Assembly (NCBI RefSeq): GCF_036030735.1
Contig: NZ_CP107928.1
Span: forward strand, 8,556,001 to 8,620,000
Source: Streptomyces sp. NBC_00425
Lineage (GTDB): Bacteria > Actinomycetota > Actinomycetes > Streptomycetales > Streptomycetaceae
Direction: 5' to 3'
Length of the DNA stretch: 64,000 nt
The translations under genes and the position numbers were made by a program. Below, one piece after another: positions 51,818 through 60,322 of this stretch. Every line of letters begins with the position of its first letter. Within the stretch, counting starts at the first letter, position 1. The notes under the pieces are model-generated. The model was given only the letters and a program-made list of their open reading frames with translations. It was not told where the DNA came from and did not search any database.

Positions 51818-52768
51818 CTAGCGGTCGAGGGTAGGGCGGCGGGTGCCCGTCAGCCCGCAGCCGATCAGGTGCTCACGGGTGCTGACCGCTATGGGCAGCG
51901 GCACCTCGGGAGCGCACGGGTACAGATCCTGTTCGACGATCACGAACAACTCGGCGCTGAGAAAGGCGAGTTCGGCCACCACGTCGGCCGGGTTCGGCAC
52001 GCCGGCGGGAGGCGAGACGCACACACCGCGCTTGACGGCCTCACCGAATGAGAGGTCCTCGGCGGCGACCTGGGCGAGGATCTCGGGGTCCATCTGCTTG
52101 ATGTGGACGTAGCCGACCCGCTCGCCGAAGCGACGGATCAGGTCGAGGTTGTCGCCGCCGCCGTACGCGACGTGACCGGTGTCCAGGCACAGGTTGGTGT
52201 ACCGGCTGTCGGACTCGTTGAGCAGCCGCTCGATCTCCGGCTGGGTCTGGATGTGGCTGTCGGCGTGGGGATGGATGACGAGCCGTACGTCGTAGTCGTC
52301 CAGGAGCAGCTTGCCCAGTCGGTCGGCGTTGCGGCCGAAGCCGGCCCACTGCTCGGCGGTCAGCTTGGGAGACTCGGTGAACGCGCCGCTCTTCTCGTCG
52401 CGGTACATGGGCGGGATGAGGACCAGATGACGGGCGCCCGCGGCAGCCGTCAGTGCGGCCACCTGCCTGACGTGGGCGAGCATTTCGTCCCAGGCCTCCG
52501 GCCGGTGCAGCGCGCCGAACGCGGTGCCGCCGCTGACCTGGAGCCCACGGGAGGCCAGCTCGTCCCTCAGCCGCTGCGGATCGGTGGGGAGGTAGCCGTA
52601 TGGGCCCAGTTCGAGCCACTGGTAACCCGCCTCGGCCAGCTCGTCGAGGAATCGGGTGTAGGGCACCTGGTGCTCGTCCTCGGGGAACCAGACGCCCCAG
52701 GAGTCGGGGGCGGAGCCCAGGCACAGGTTGCCTGCGGTGATGCGGAGGGAGGATGACGCCGTCGCCAT
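51818..52768 (-). CDS. iolE: Myo-inosose-2 dehydratase-like TIM barrel
   Basis: This 316-residue protein has the IolE opening LCLGSAPDSWGVWFPEDEHQ, then YQWLELGPYGYLP, RLVIHPHADSHIQ, LCLDTGHVAYGG and YVHIKQMDPEIL with the metal-binding Glu, His and Asp residues of the AP endonuclease 2 fold. IolE removes water from 2-keto-myo-inositol to give the trihydroxycyclohexane-dione that IolD cleaves. It lies between mmsA and iolT. A second TIM barrel gene of the same superfamily (48438) is in the operon. Confidence 0.88.
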   Translation of the reverse strand: MATASSSLRITAGNLCLGSAPDSWGVWFPEDEHQVPYTRFLDELAEAGYQWLELGPYGYLPTDPQRLRDELASRGLQVSGGTAFGALHRPEAWDEMLAHVRQVAALTAAAGARHLVLIPPMYRDEKSGAFTESPKLTAEQWAGFGRNADRLGKLLLDDYDVRLVIHPHADSHIQTQPEIERLLNESDSRYTNLCLDTGHVAYGGGDNLDLIRRFGERVGYVHIKQMDPEILAQVAAEDLSFGEAVKRGVCVSPPAGVPNPADVVAELAFLSAELFVIVEQDLYPCAPEVPLPIAVSTREHLIGCGLTGTRRPTLDR

Positions 52769-52796
52769 GGTTTGTCCTTCGTGGGAGGGCGGGGGG

Positions 52797-54293
52797 TTAG
52801 CTGGAGGTGGGGAAGTCGAAGCCGACGCTGAGCTGCTGTGTGGGCTGAGGCCAGCGGGTGGTGACGACCTTGGGGCGGGTGTAGAAGCGGATGCCTTCGG
52901 GGCCGTGGACGGGTGAGTCGCCGATGAGGGAGTCCTTCCAGCCGCCGAAGGAGTAGTAGGACATCGGGACCGGCACAGGGACGTTGATGCCGATCATGCC
53001 GATCTTGACGTTGCGCTGGAAGCGGCGCGCGGCCTCGCCGGAGCCGGTGAACAGGGCGGTGCCGTTGCCGTAGGGGTTGGCGTTGATGAGTCCGATGGCC
53101 TGGTCGAGGGAATCGGCGCGGACGATGGCGAGCACGGGGCCGAAGAGCTCCTCCTTGTAGGCGTCCATACGGGTGGTGACGTGGTCGAGGAGGGAGGGCC
53201 CGGTGAAGAAGCCCTCCTCGTGGCCGTCGATCTTGAGTCCGCGGCCGTCGACGACGACGGTGGCGCCCTGGGCGTGGGCAGTGGCGACGGCGCCCTCGAC
53301 GCGCTCCTGCGCGGCCCTGGTCACCAGCGGGCCCATCTCGGTGCCGGGGGCGTTGCCGGGGCCGACCTTGACTTCGCGGGTCTTGCGTTCCAGCACCTCG
53401 ACAAGTGCGTCGGCGGCGTCTGCGACGGCGACGGCGACGGAGAGGGCCATGCAGCGCTCGCCCGCGGAACCGTAGGCGCCGGCGGCGATGTGGTTGGCGG
53501 CGAACTCGATGTCGGCGTCCGGCAGGACGACGGCGTGGTTCTTGGCGCCGCCGAGGGCCTGGACGCGCTTGCCGTGGGCGGTGGCCGTCTCATGGACGTA
53601 CTTGGCGATCGGGGTCGAGCCGACGAAGGAGACGGCTTCGATGCCGGGGTGGGTGAGGATGGCGTCGACCGCTTCCTTGCCGCCGTGCACGACGTTGAAG
53701 ACGCCGTCGGGCAGGCCGGCCTTCCGGTACAGCTCGGCGACGAAGTTGGCGGCCGACGGGTCACGTTCGCTGGGCTTGAGGATGAAGGTGTTGCCGGTCG
53801 CGATGGCGATCGGGTGCATCCACAGCGGCACCATCGCGGGGAAGTTGAAGGGGGTGATGCCCGCCACGACGCCGAGCGGCTGGCGGAAGTCGTGGACGTC
53901 GATGCCGCGGGAGACCTGGTCGGAGAAGGAGCCCTTGAGGACGTCGCCGAGCCCGCAGGCGAATTCGACGACCTCGCGGCCGCGGGTGATCTCGCCGCGG
54001 GCGTCGTCGACGGTCTTGCCGTGTTCGGCGGAGATGATCCGGCCGAGTTCCTCCTCGTGGTCGACGAGGAGCCGGCGGAAGGCGAACATGACCTGGGTGC
54101 GCTGCGTGAGGGAGGAATCCGACCAGGTCTCGAAGGCGGTCGATGCCGCGGTGACGGCGGTGTCCACGTCGGCCGCCGAGCCCAGGGCGACCCGTGCCTG
54201 CTCCTGGCCGGTCGCCGGGTTGAACACGGGCGCGCTCTGCGAGCTCGCGCCGGCGGTGAGTGAGCCGTTGATCCAGTGCTCGATGGTCTTCAC
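52797..54293 (-). CDS. mmsA: CoA-acylating methylmalonate/malonate-semialdehyde dehydrogenase
   Basis: This 498-residue aldehyde dehydrogenase has the catalytic Cys281 in SAGERCMALS. GNTFILKPSERDPSA and AVSFVGSTPIAKYVHETA are typical of MmsA/IolA, which use CoA as acyl acceptor and lack the usual general-base Glu. It would convert malonate semialdehyde to acetyl-CoA and carbon dioxide, the last inositol step, and could also serve valine breakdown. The operon position between iolD and iolE supports the inositol role (iolA). Confidence 0.92.
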   Translation of the reverse strand: MKTIEHWINGSLTAGASSQSAPVFNPATGQEQARVALGSAADVDTAVTAASTAFETWSDSSLTQRTQVMFAFRRLLVDHEEELGRIISAEHGKTVDDARGEITRGREVVEFACGLGDVLKGSFSDQVSRGIDVHDFRQPLGVVAGITPFNFPAMVPLWMHPIAIATGNTFILKPSERDPSAANFVAELYRKAGLPDGVFNVVHGGKEAVDAILTHPGIEAVSFVGSTPIAKYVHETATAHGKRVQALGGAKNHAVVLPDADIEFAANHIAAGAYGSAGERCMALSVAVAVADAADALVEVLERKTREVKVGPGNAPGTEMGPLVTRAAQERVEGAVATAHAQGATVVVDGRGLKIDGHEEGFFTGPSLLDHVTTRMDAYKEELFGPVLAIVRADSLDQAIGLINANPYGNGTALFTGSGEAARRFQRNVKIGMIGINVPVPVPMSYYSFGGWKDSLIGDSPVHGPEGIRFYTRPKVVTTRWPQPTQQLSVGFDFPTSS

Positions 54294-54323
54294 GGTGCGG
54301 GTTTCCTTTGCGGGGACGGGGGC

Positions 54324-56207
54324 TTACAGGTAGTGCCGCTGGGCCTGTTTGTGGGCGGCGTAGGCGTCGTAGGCGGTGCGGGTGGACTCCAGGGCGGAGG
54401 TCTGGCTGACCGGAACGTCCCACCAGCCGTGGCCGGGCGGGTTGGGCCCGTAGAGATCGGTCTCGACGTGGACGACGGTGGTGCGGCTCGCGGCCCTGGC
54501 CTTCTCCATCGCCGAACGGAACTCCTCGACGCTGGTGGCGTGCAGGACGTCCGCGCCCAGGCTGGATGCGTTCGCAGCCAGATCCACCGGCAGCCTGTCG
54601 CCCTCCAGGAGGCCCGAATCGCCGTCCCGGTAGCGGTACTTGGTGCCGAAGCGCTGCGAGCCGAGCGACTCGGACAGGGCGCCGATGGAGGCGAAGCCGT
54701 GGTTCTGGACGAGGACGACGATGACCTTCAGGCCCTCGGAGACCATGGTGACGATCTCCTGGGCCATCATCAGGTAGGAGCCGTCGCCGACGAGGACGAC
54801 GACCTCGCGGGAGGGGTCGGCCATCTTGGCGCCGACACCGGCGGCTATCTCGTAGCCCATGCAGGAATAGGCGTACTCGACGTGGTAGGCCTTCGGATCC
54901 CGGGCTCGCCACAGCTGTTGCAGGTCGCCGGGCATCGACCCGGCCGCGTTGATGACCACGGCCCGGTCGTCGAGCACATCGTTGAGCGCGCCGAGGATCT
55001 GGGTCTGGGCGGGCAGATCGCCGCTGCCGCGGGCGGGCGCGAAGCACTCTGCCTCGATCTCCCGTGTCCGGGCGATCAGTTCGCGGGTGCGAGTCCGGTA
55101 GGCGGGGTCGACCTCCCAGCCCGTGAGTTCTCCCGCGAGGGCCCGGATGCCGAGGCGGGCATCGGCGACCAGCGGGTGGGCGGAGTGTTTGACGGCGTCC
55201 AGGCGAGCCACGTTGAGGTTGACGAAGGCGACGTCCGGGTTGCCGAAAACGGTGTGGCTGGCGGTGGTGAAGTCGGAATAACGGGTGCCGACGCCGAGCA
55301 CGACGTCGGCCTCACGCGCGAGCTCGGCGGCGGCGTAGGAGCCGGTGGAGCCGATGCCGCCGACGGCACAGGGATGGTCCCACGCCACCGCGCCCTTGCC
55401 GGCGTGGGTGTCCGCGACCGGGATGCCGGTGCCCTCGGCGAACGACCGCAACGCGGTCTCCGCACCTGAGTACACGACCCCGCCGCCCGCGACGATCAGC
55501 GGCTTCCTCGCACCGCGCAGCAGGCGCGCGGCCCGCACGACGGCGGCCGGCTCCGGCACCGGCCGGCCCACGTGCCACACCCGGCGCCGGAAGAAGGCGA
55601 GCGGCCAGTCGTGGGCTTCGGCCTGCACGTCCTGGGGCAGGGCCAGGGTGACAGCGCCGGTCTCGACGGGGTCGGTGAGCACCCGCATCGCGGCCAGCGC
55701 GGCGGGGATGAGCTGCTCGGGGCGGGAGATGCGGTCGAAGTACTTGGAGACGGCGCGGAAGGCATCGTTGACAGTGACGTCGCCGCCGCGGGCGTCTTCC
55801 AGCTGTTGCAGGACGGGGTCGGCGGCGCGGGTGGCGAACATGTCGCTGGGCAGCAACAACACCGGCAGCCGGTTGGTGGTGGCCAGGGCCGCGCCGGTGA
55901 TCATGTTGGTGGAGCCGGGGCCGGTGGAGGCGGTGCAGGCGAAGGTGGCCAGGCGGTCACACATCTTGGCGTAGGCGACGGAGGCGTGGACCATGCCCTG
56001 CTCATTGCGGGCGAGATAGTAGGGCAGGGCGGCCTCGCCGGTGGTGGCGGCCTGCAGCAGGGCTTGTCCGATGCCGGCCACGTTGCCGTGGCCGAAGATG
56101 CCCCACACGCCGGGGATCAGACGCTGCTCCTGGCCGTCCCGCTCGCTGTACTGGGCGGCGAGGAAGCGCACGAGGGCCTGGGCGGTGGTGAGCCTGATCG
56201 TGTCCAT
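54324..56207 (-). CDS. iolD: 3D-(3,5/4)-trihydroxycyclohexane-1,2-dione acylhydrolase
   Basis: This 627-residue thiamine-diphosphate enzyme has an N-terminal pyrimidine-binding domain with GIFGHGNVAGIGQALLQA and a central domain. The C-terminal PP domain carries the ThDP/Mg motif VLVGDGSYLMMAQEIVT and a downstream Asn. IolD opens the cyclohexanedione ring to 5-deoxy-D-glucuronate. Its ATG overlaps the iolB stop by one nucleotide (TGATG), so the two are translationally coupled. Confidence 0.95.
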   Translation of the reverse strand: MDTIRLTTAQALVRFLAAQYSERDGQEQRLIPGVWGIFGHGNVAGIGQALLQAATTGEAALPYYLARNEQGMVHASVAYAKMCDRLATFACTASTGPGSTNMITGAALATTNRLPVLLLPSDMFATRAADPVLQQLEDARGGDVTVNDAFRAVSKYFDRISRPEQLIPAALAAMRVLTDPVETGAVTLALPQDVQAEAHDWPLAFFRRRVWHVGRPVPEPAAVVRAARLLRGARKPLIVAGGGVVYSGAETALRSFAEGTGIPVADTHAGKGAVAWDHPCAVGGIGSTGSYAAAELAREADVVLGVGTRYSDFTTASHTVFGNPDVAFVNLNVARLDAVKHSAHPLVADARLGIRALAGELTGWEVDPAYRTRTRELIARTREIEAECFAPARGSGDLPAQTQILGALNDVLDDRAVVINAAGSMPGDLQQLWRARDPKAYHVEYAYSCMGYEIAAGVGAKMADPSREVVVLVGDGSYLMMAQEIVTMVSEGLKVIVVLVQNHGFASIGALSESLGSQRFGTKYRYRDGDSGLLEGDRLPVDLAANASSLGADVLHATSVEEFRSAMEKARAASRTTVVHVETDLYGPNPPGHGWWDVPVSQTSALESTRTAYDAYAAHKQAQRHYL

Positions 56208-57085
56208 CAGTCGTTCTCCTCGGCACCGAACGGCAGTCGGTCATCGATGTCCTGCGCGTCCCATGTGCCGCGCACCCAGGCGTGCGCGGGGTCGTCGCAG
56301 ATCAGCCAGGCCCGGTCCTGGCCGGGGCCGGCCATGACGTTCAGGTAGTAGAGGTCGTAACCGGGGGCGGCGATCGACGGCCCGTGCCAGCCGTGCGGGA
56401 TCAGCACGCTGTCGCCGGAGCGGACCTCGGCGAGGACGTCGATGGGCCGCCCGGGGACGCCGTACACGCGCTGGTATCCGAAGCCGCCCTCGCCCGAGAC
56501 CTGGAAGTAGTAGATCTCCTCCAGCTCGGATTCCTGGCCGGGTCGGACCTCGTCGTGCTTGTGCGGCGGGTAGGAGGACCAGTTGCCGCCGGGTGTGAGG
56601 ACCTCGCACACCAGAAGCTGCTCGGCGTCGAAGGTGCCGGGCAGGCAGTAGTTGTTGACCTGTCGTGAGCACGCTCCCGCGCCGCGCAGCTCCACCGGCA
56701 CGTCCTCCTTGGGCCCGTACCGGGCCGGCAGGGGGCTCTGCTCGGTACGGGCGGAGGGCAGCGCGAACAGACCTCCCTGCGCGCTGCTGATCAGGGCCTG
56801 CGACTCGCGCGGCAGGTAGGCGAAGTCGGTGACCGAGGCGAAGACGCCTGTCCGGCCTTCGAGTGCGAAGGCCGTGCCGTCCGTGGTGACGATGCAGGAG
56901 CCCGTCAGCGGCAGGACCAGGAACTCGGAGCCGCCGGTGGACAGGGAGTGCGCCTCACCCGGTCCCAGGCTCAGGATCCTGAGACCGGAGTATCCCCAGC
57001 CGGCCGACTCCGGTGATATCAGGAGGTCGTACGGGCCGTCGGCCGAAGTTCCCTTCGGGAGGTGGTACTTGCTCGCGCCGTTCAC
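56207..57085 (-). CDS. iolB: 5-deoxy-glucuronate isomerase
   Basis: This 292-residue bicupin starts with YHLPKGTSADGPYDLLISPESAGWGYSGL. The metal-binding cupin motif follows in SSYPPHKHDEVRPGQESELEEIYYF, and the end is LIPHGWHGPSIAAPGYDLYYLNVMAG. IolB converts 5-deoxy-D-glucuronate to 2-deoxy-5-keto-D-gluconate (DKG). Its start overlaps the end of the preceding aldolase-like gene by 4 nt. Confidence 0.95.
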   Translation of the reverse strand: MNGASKYHLPKGTSADGPYDLLISPESAGWGYSGLRILSLGPGEAHSLSTGGSEFLVLPLTGSCIVTTDGTAFALEGRTGVFASVTDFAYLPRESQALISSAQGGLFALPSARTEQSPLPARYGPKEDVPVELRGAGACSRQVNNYCLPGTFDAEQLLVCEVLTPGGNWSSYPPHKHDEVRPGQESELEEIYYFQVSGEGGFGYQRVYGVPGRPIDVLAEVRSGDSVLIPHGWHGPSIAAPGYDLYYLNVMAGPGQDRAWLICDDPAHAWVRGTWDAQDIDDRLPFGAEEND

Positions 57086-57954
57086 AGCAGGCTCACCGCC
57101 TTGTCCACCGCACCCGCCACGTCGCCGTTCGACGGGTAGAGGAGGGAGCGGCCGACGACCAGGCCCTGTGCGGTCGGCTGCTTGAGCGCCTTGCCCCAGG
57201 AGGTGAAGGCCGCTTCGGGGTCGGCGACCTCGCCGCCCAGCAGGAGCGCCGGCAGGGTGGAGGCGCCGAGGACGCGTTCCATGTCGTCCACGACCGGCAG
57301 CTTCAGCCAGGTGTAGGTCGTGCGGCGGCCCAGGCCGGAGGCGATGGTGATCGACTTGATGACGGCGTCGGTGGAGAGGTCGTTGCGCACGCGGCCGTCC
57401 TGCCAGGCGGAGAGGAACGGCTCGACCATGGCGATGAGCCGCCGGTCGTTCAGCTCGTTGACCGTGCGGGCGGTGTTCTCCAGGATGGCGGGGGTGGCCG
57501 GGTCGTCGAGGGCGATGCGGGTGAGCATCTTGCCGCCGTCGAAGCCCATTGCGGCGATCGTCTCGGCGTCGTAGCCCGTGAACCGGTCGTCGATCTCGAA
57601 CACCGAACCCGCGAGCCCGGCGCGGTTCATGGATCCGAAGACGCTCTTGCCGTCCAGGACGCCGAGCAGGAGCAGGTCTTCGAGGATGTCGGCGGTGGCC
57701 AGGACGCCGGTCACGCCGGGGCGTTCCAGGGCGACACAGAGGCGGTCCAGGAGCCGGGCGCGGTCGGCCATGGCGCTCGGGTCGCCGCCGACGCCGTTGG
57801 CGCCACGCGCGGGATGGTCGGCGGCGATGATCATCGCCTTGCCGTGCTCACCGGTGAGCGAGGGGGCCTTGACCCGGCGTGCGGCGGCGGTCGCGACGGC
57901 GCCGGGGTCGGTCACCCGGACAGCCACGATCCGGCTCACGTTGTCGGACAGCAC
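57082..57954 (-). CDS. Cgl0159-family (beta/alpha)8 protein, candidate DKG-phosphate aldolase
   Basis: The protein (290 residues from the GTG at 57954) contains KAMIIAADHPARGANGVGG, GVLATADILEDLLLLG, GFDGGKMLTRIALDD and TYTWLKLPVVDDMERVLG, ending in a phosphate-type loop LLLGGEV...GLVVGRSLLYP. This is the Cgl0159 family, a class I aldolase-like barrel found in actinobacterial iol operons; candidate Schiff-base lysines are in GGKMLTR and WLKLP. No IolJ of the Bacillus type is present, so this protein is the likely enzyme that splits DKG-6-phosphate into dihydroxyacetone phosphate and malonate semialdehyde. That role is inferred from context. Confidence 0.8.
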   Translation of the reverse strand: MLSDNVSRIVAVRVTDPGAVATAAARRVKAPSLTGEHGKAMIIAADHPARGANGVGGDPSAMADRARLLDRLCVALERPGVTGVLATADILEDLLLLGVLDGKSVFGSMNRAGLAGSVFEIDDRFTGYDAETIAAMGFDGGKMLTRIALDDPATPAILENTARTVNELNDRRLIAMVEPFLSAWQDGRVRNDLSTDAVIKSITIASGLGRRTTYTWLKLPVVDDMERVLGASTLPALLLGGEVADPEAAFTSWGKALKQPTAQGLVVGRSLLYPSNGDVAGAVDKAVSLL

Positions 57955-57958
57955 GGCG

Positions 57959-58954
57959 TCACGCCTTTCGTTCGGTGGAGGTGGAGGTGGAGGTGGAGGC
58001 GGAGACGAGGCGGGCCTCACGCAGCTGGGTGTCGACCTCGGCTTCGGTCGGCATCGCGTCGGAGCAGGACAGCCGGCCTGCGACGATCGCGCCGGCGGCG
58101 TTGGCGAAGACGACCGTGCGGCGGGTGTTCCAGCCGGACAGCAGCCCGTGGCACAGCGCCCCGCCGAAGGCGTCCCCGGCGCCGAGGCCGTTGACCACGT
58201 CCACCGGGACGGGCGGGATCTCGGCGGCCGACCCGTCACGGCCCATCGCGAGCACGCCCTTGGGGCCCTGCTTGACGACCGCCAGTTCGACGCCGGCGGC
58301 CAGCAGAGCCTTCGCGGCCGCGTACGGTTCGCGCTCCCCGGTCGCCACCTCGCACTCGTCGAGGTTGCCGACCGCCACGGTCGTGTGGCGCAGGGCTTCC
58401 GCGTAGAAGGCGCGTGCCCTGGCCGGGTCGGACCAGAACATCGGCCGCCAGTCCAGGTCGAAGACCGTCGGGCCGGTCTTCGACCGGTGCGCGAGGGCGG
58501 CGAGGGTGGCCGAGCGGCTCGGCTCTTCGCTCAGTCCGGTCCCGGTCACCCAGAAGATCCGGGCGTCCCGCACCGCGCCCAGGTCCAGCTCACCCGGATC
58601 GATGTCCAGGTCGGGAGCCTTCGGCAGCCGATAGAAGTAGAGCGGGAAGTCGTCGGGCGGGAATATCTCGCAGAACGTCACCGGGGTCGGCGCGATGTCG
58701 GACGTGCCCACGAAGCGGCTGTCGACGCCGTACTCCTCCAGGGCCGCGCGGACGAAGTCGCCGAACGGGTCCCGCCCGGCCTTGGTGATCACGGCCGAGG
58801 AGTGCCCGTATCGGGCGGCCGCGACGGCGACATTGGTCGGACTGCCGCCCAGGTACTTGCCGAACGAAGTGACCTCCGCCAGCCCCACCCCGGTCTGGAG
58901 CGGATACACGTCCACCCCCACGCGGCCCATGGTCAGCACGTCGAACGGCATCAC
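57959..58954 (-). CDS. iolC: 5-dehydro-2-deoxygluconokinase (PfkB family)
   Basis: This 331-residue (start GTG 58954 or ATG 58951) PfkB kinase has GRVGVDVYPLQTGVGLAEV, the first PfkB signature region GGSPTNVAVAAARYG, VFDLDWRPMFW, and the second signature with the catalytic base Asp in GLGAGDAFGGALCHG. IolC phosphorylates DKG at C6. It is the first gene of the iol operon. The C-terminus ends in (Ser-Thr)4 coded by a run of GTGGAG units (57975-58004), a simple repeat that may vary in length without losing frame. Confidence 0.92.
   Translation of the reverse strand: MMPFDVLTMGRVGVDVYPLQTGVGLAEVTSFGKYLGGSPTNVAVAAARYGHSSAVITKAGRDPFGDFVRAALEEYGVDSRFVGTSDIAPTPVTFCEIFPPDDFPLYFYRLPKAPDLDIDPGELDLGAVRDARIFWVTGTGLSEEPSRSATLAALAHRSKTGPTVFDLDWRPMFWSDPARARAFYAEALRHTTVAVGNLDECEVATGEREPYAAAKALLAAGVELAVVKQGPKGVLAMGRDGSAAEIPPVPVDVVNGLGAGDAFGGALCHGLLSGWNTRRTVVFANAAGAIVAGRLSCSDAMPTEAEVDTQLREARLVSASTSTSTSTERKA
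57975..58004. repeat. Hexanucleotide repeat GTGGAG x4 plus GCGGAG in the iolC 3' end
   Basis: Four exact 6-bp units followed by one variant encode the Ser-Thr tail of IolC on the minus strand. Unit gain or loss keeps the reading frame. Confidence 0.9.
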
Positions 58955-59010
58955 GCTTGGTTTCCCTTCGCTCCGGAGACTCCGAGGAGCTGTCTCGGAA
59001 GATCCTCTGC

Positions 59011-59069
59011 AGCGCTCTACTAGCGCGCTCTAGTGCAGTACGATGTCCCCGGTCCAAATGTCATGTCAA
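59011..59069 (-). promoter_or_regulatory. Promoter and operator of the iol operon, shared with the lacI-like gene
   Basis: On the minus strand, TTGACA (59064-59069) is followed 30 nt later by the operator. The 25-bp operator at 59011-59035 (plus strand AGCGCTCTACTAGCGCGCTC, then TAGTG) matches the ABC-operon operator in 23 of 25 positions, and the distance from TTGACA is the same within 1 bp. It lies between divergent iolC and lacI-like genes. Confidence 0.85.
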
Positions 59070-59145
59070 TAGCTCGGTGCCGGGAGATTTCCAGAGCGCC
59101 GCCGGGCAGGCTCTATGGTGGGCGGCGTCGGAGGGTGGTTCACAG

Positions 59146-60171
59146 GTGGATGGATCGGGCAAGCAGCGGCCCACGATGGCGGACGTCGCCGCGAAGGCCG
59201 GCGTCTCGCGGGCGCTCGTCTCGATCGTGTTCCGCAATCAACCGGGCGCGAGCGAGGAAACCCGGGAAAGGGTGTTGCGGGTCGCCGATGAGATCGGCTA
59301 TCGGCCCGACAGTGCCGCCAGGCTGCTGGCGCGCGGCCGCAGTCGCACGCTCGGCGTGATGTTCACCGTGCAGCAAACCTTCCACACCAACCTCATCGAG
59401 GCCATCTACCCTGAGGCCGAGCGACTCGGCTACGAGGTCCTGCTGTCCGGCGCCACCGCCGGTCGCAGCGAGGAGAAGGCCGTCGAGGCGCTGCTCAGCC
59501 ACCGCTGCGAGGCGGTGATCCTGCTCGGATCCTTCGCGGAGCCCGCGTTCCTCGACCAGCTGGGCCGCCGCACGGTCGCCGTCTCCGTCAGCCGCCGAGT
59601 GCCGCAGGCGCACGTGGACTTCGTGCACTCCGCCGAGGGCAAGGGTGTACGGCAGGCGATGGATCATCTCGTCGAGCTGGGACATCGCCGGATCGCGCAC
59701 ATCGACGGCGGCCGCGGCCCCGGCTCGGCCGAGCGGCGGCGCGCCTACCGGGCGGCGATGCGGCGCCATGGACTGGAGTCCGAGGCCCGGGTCGTCCCGG
59801 GCGAGCACACCGAGGAGTCGGGCATCGAGACCGGCATCCTCCTCGTGGCGGAACGGGACCAGGGGCGACCGTTGCCGACAGCGGTCCTCGCGGGCAACGA
59901 CCGCAGCGCCATGGGGCTGTTGATGTCCCTGACCCGAGCCGGTGTCGAGGTGCCGCGCGACCTGTCCGTCGTCGGATACGACGACAGCCACCTCTCCCAT
60001 CTGATGCCCGTCGGCCTGACCACCGTGCGCCAGGACGCCGTGCTCATGGCCGAGCATGCGGTGCGGTTCGCCGTGGAGCGGCTGGAGGATCCCGAACGGG
60101 AGCCGCGGGAGGCGGTGCTGGACCCGAAGCTGGTGGTGCGGGGGACCAGCGGGCCACCGCCGGTGGGCTGA
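59146..60171 (+). CDS. LacI-family repressor of the inositol regulon (IolR-like)
   Basis: This 341-residue protein has the LacI helix-turn-helix PTMADVAAKAGVSRALVSIVFRNQPGASEETRERVLRVADEIGY and the effector domain (LGVMFTVQQTFHTNLIEAIYPEAERLGY, VVGYDDSHLSHL, LTTVRQD). The GTG at 59146 follows GGAGGG. It is divergent from iolC and next to one of two near-identical operators, which makes it the local inositol repressor by inference. The inducer is unknown and could be inositol or a pathway intermediate. It is not homologous to the DeoR-type IolR of Bacillus, so no symbol is given. Confidence 0.9.
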   Translation: MDGSGKQRPTMADVAAKAGVSRALVSIVFRNQPGASEETRERVLRVADEIGYRPDSAARLLARGRSRTLGVMFTVQQTFHTNLIEAIYPEAERLGYEVLLSGATAGRSEEKAVEALLSHRCEAVILLGSFAEPAFLDQLGRRTVAVSVSRRVPQAHVDFVHSAEGKGVRQAMDHLVELGHRRIAHIDGGRGPGSAERRRAYRAAMRRHGLESEARVVPGEHTEESGIETGILLVAERDQGRPLPTAVLAGNDRSAMGLLMSLTRAGVEVPRDLSVVGYDDSHLSHLMPVGLTTVRQDAVLMAEHAVRFAVERLEDPEREPREAVLDPKLVVRGTSGPPPVG

Positions 60172-60265
60172 GCCCACAGTGGGACTTGCACCGCCGAGGC
60201 GATGCCGGCCTTCTCATGCCGTGGGCGCTCGGAAACCCTTCCGCCGTTGCGAGGATCAGAAGGTG

Positions 60266-60302
60266 CCGTCCGGGCCGGACCCGCGGGTTTCGGCCCGGAC
60301 GG
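60266..60302. terminator. 12-bp perfect hairpin between convergent lacI-like and GH27 genes
   Basis: CCGTCCGGGCCG (60266-60277) and CGGCCCGGACGG (60291-60302) pair fully around a 13-nt loop. The element can terminate both convergent transcripts. Confidence 0.8.
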
Positions 60303-60322
60303 TGTCGGGCACAGGCAATCGG

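Noticed and set aside
60160..60178. Short dyad GTGGGCTGAGCCCAC at the lacI-like stop codon
   Set aside because: Too short and with almost no loop; the 12-bp hairpin at 60266 is a better terminator.
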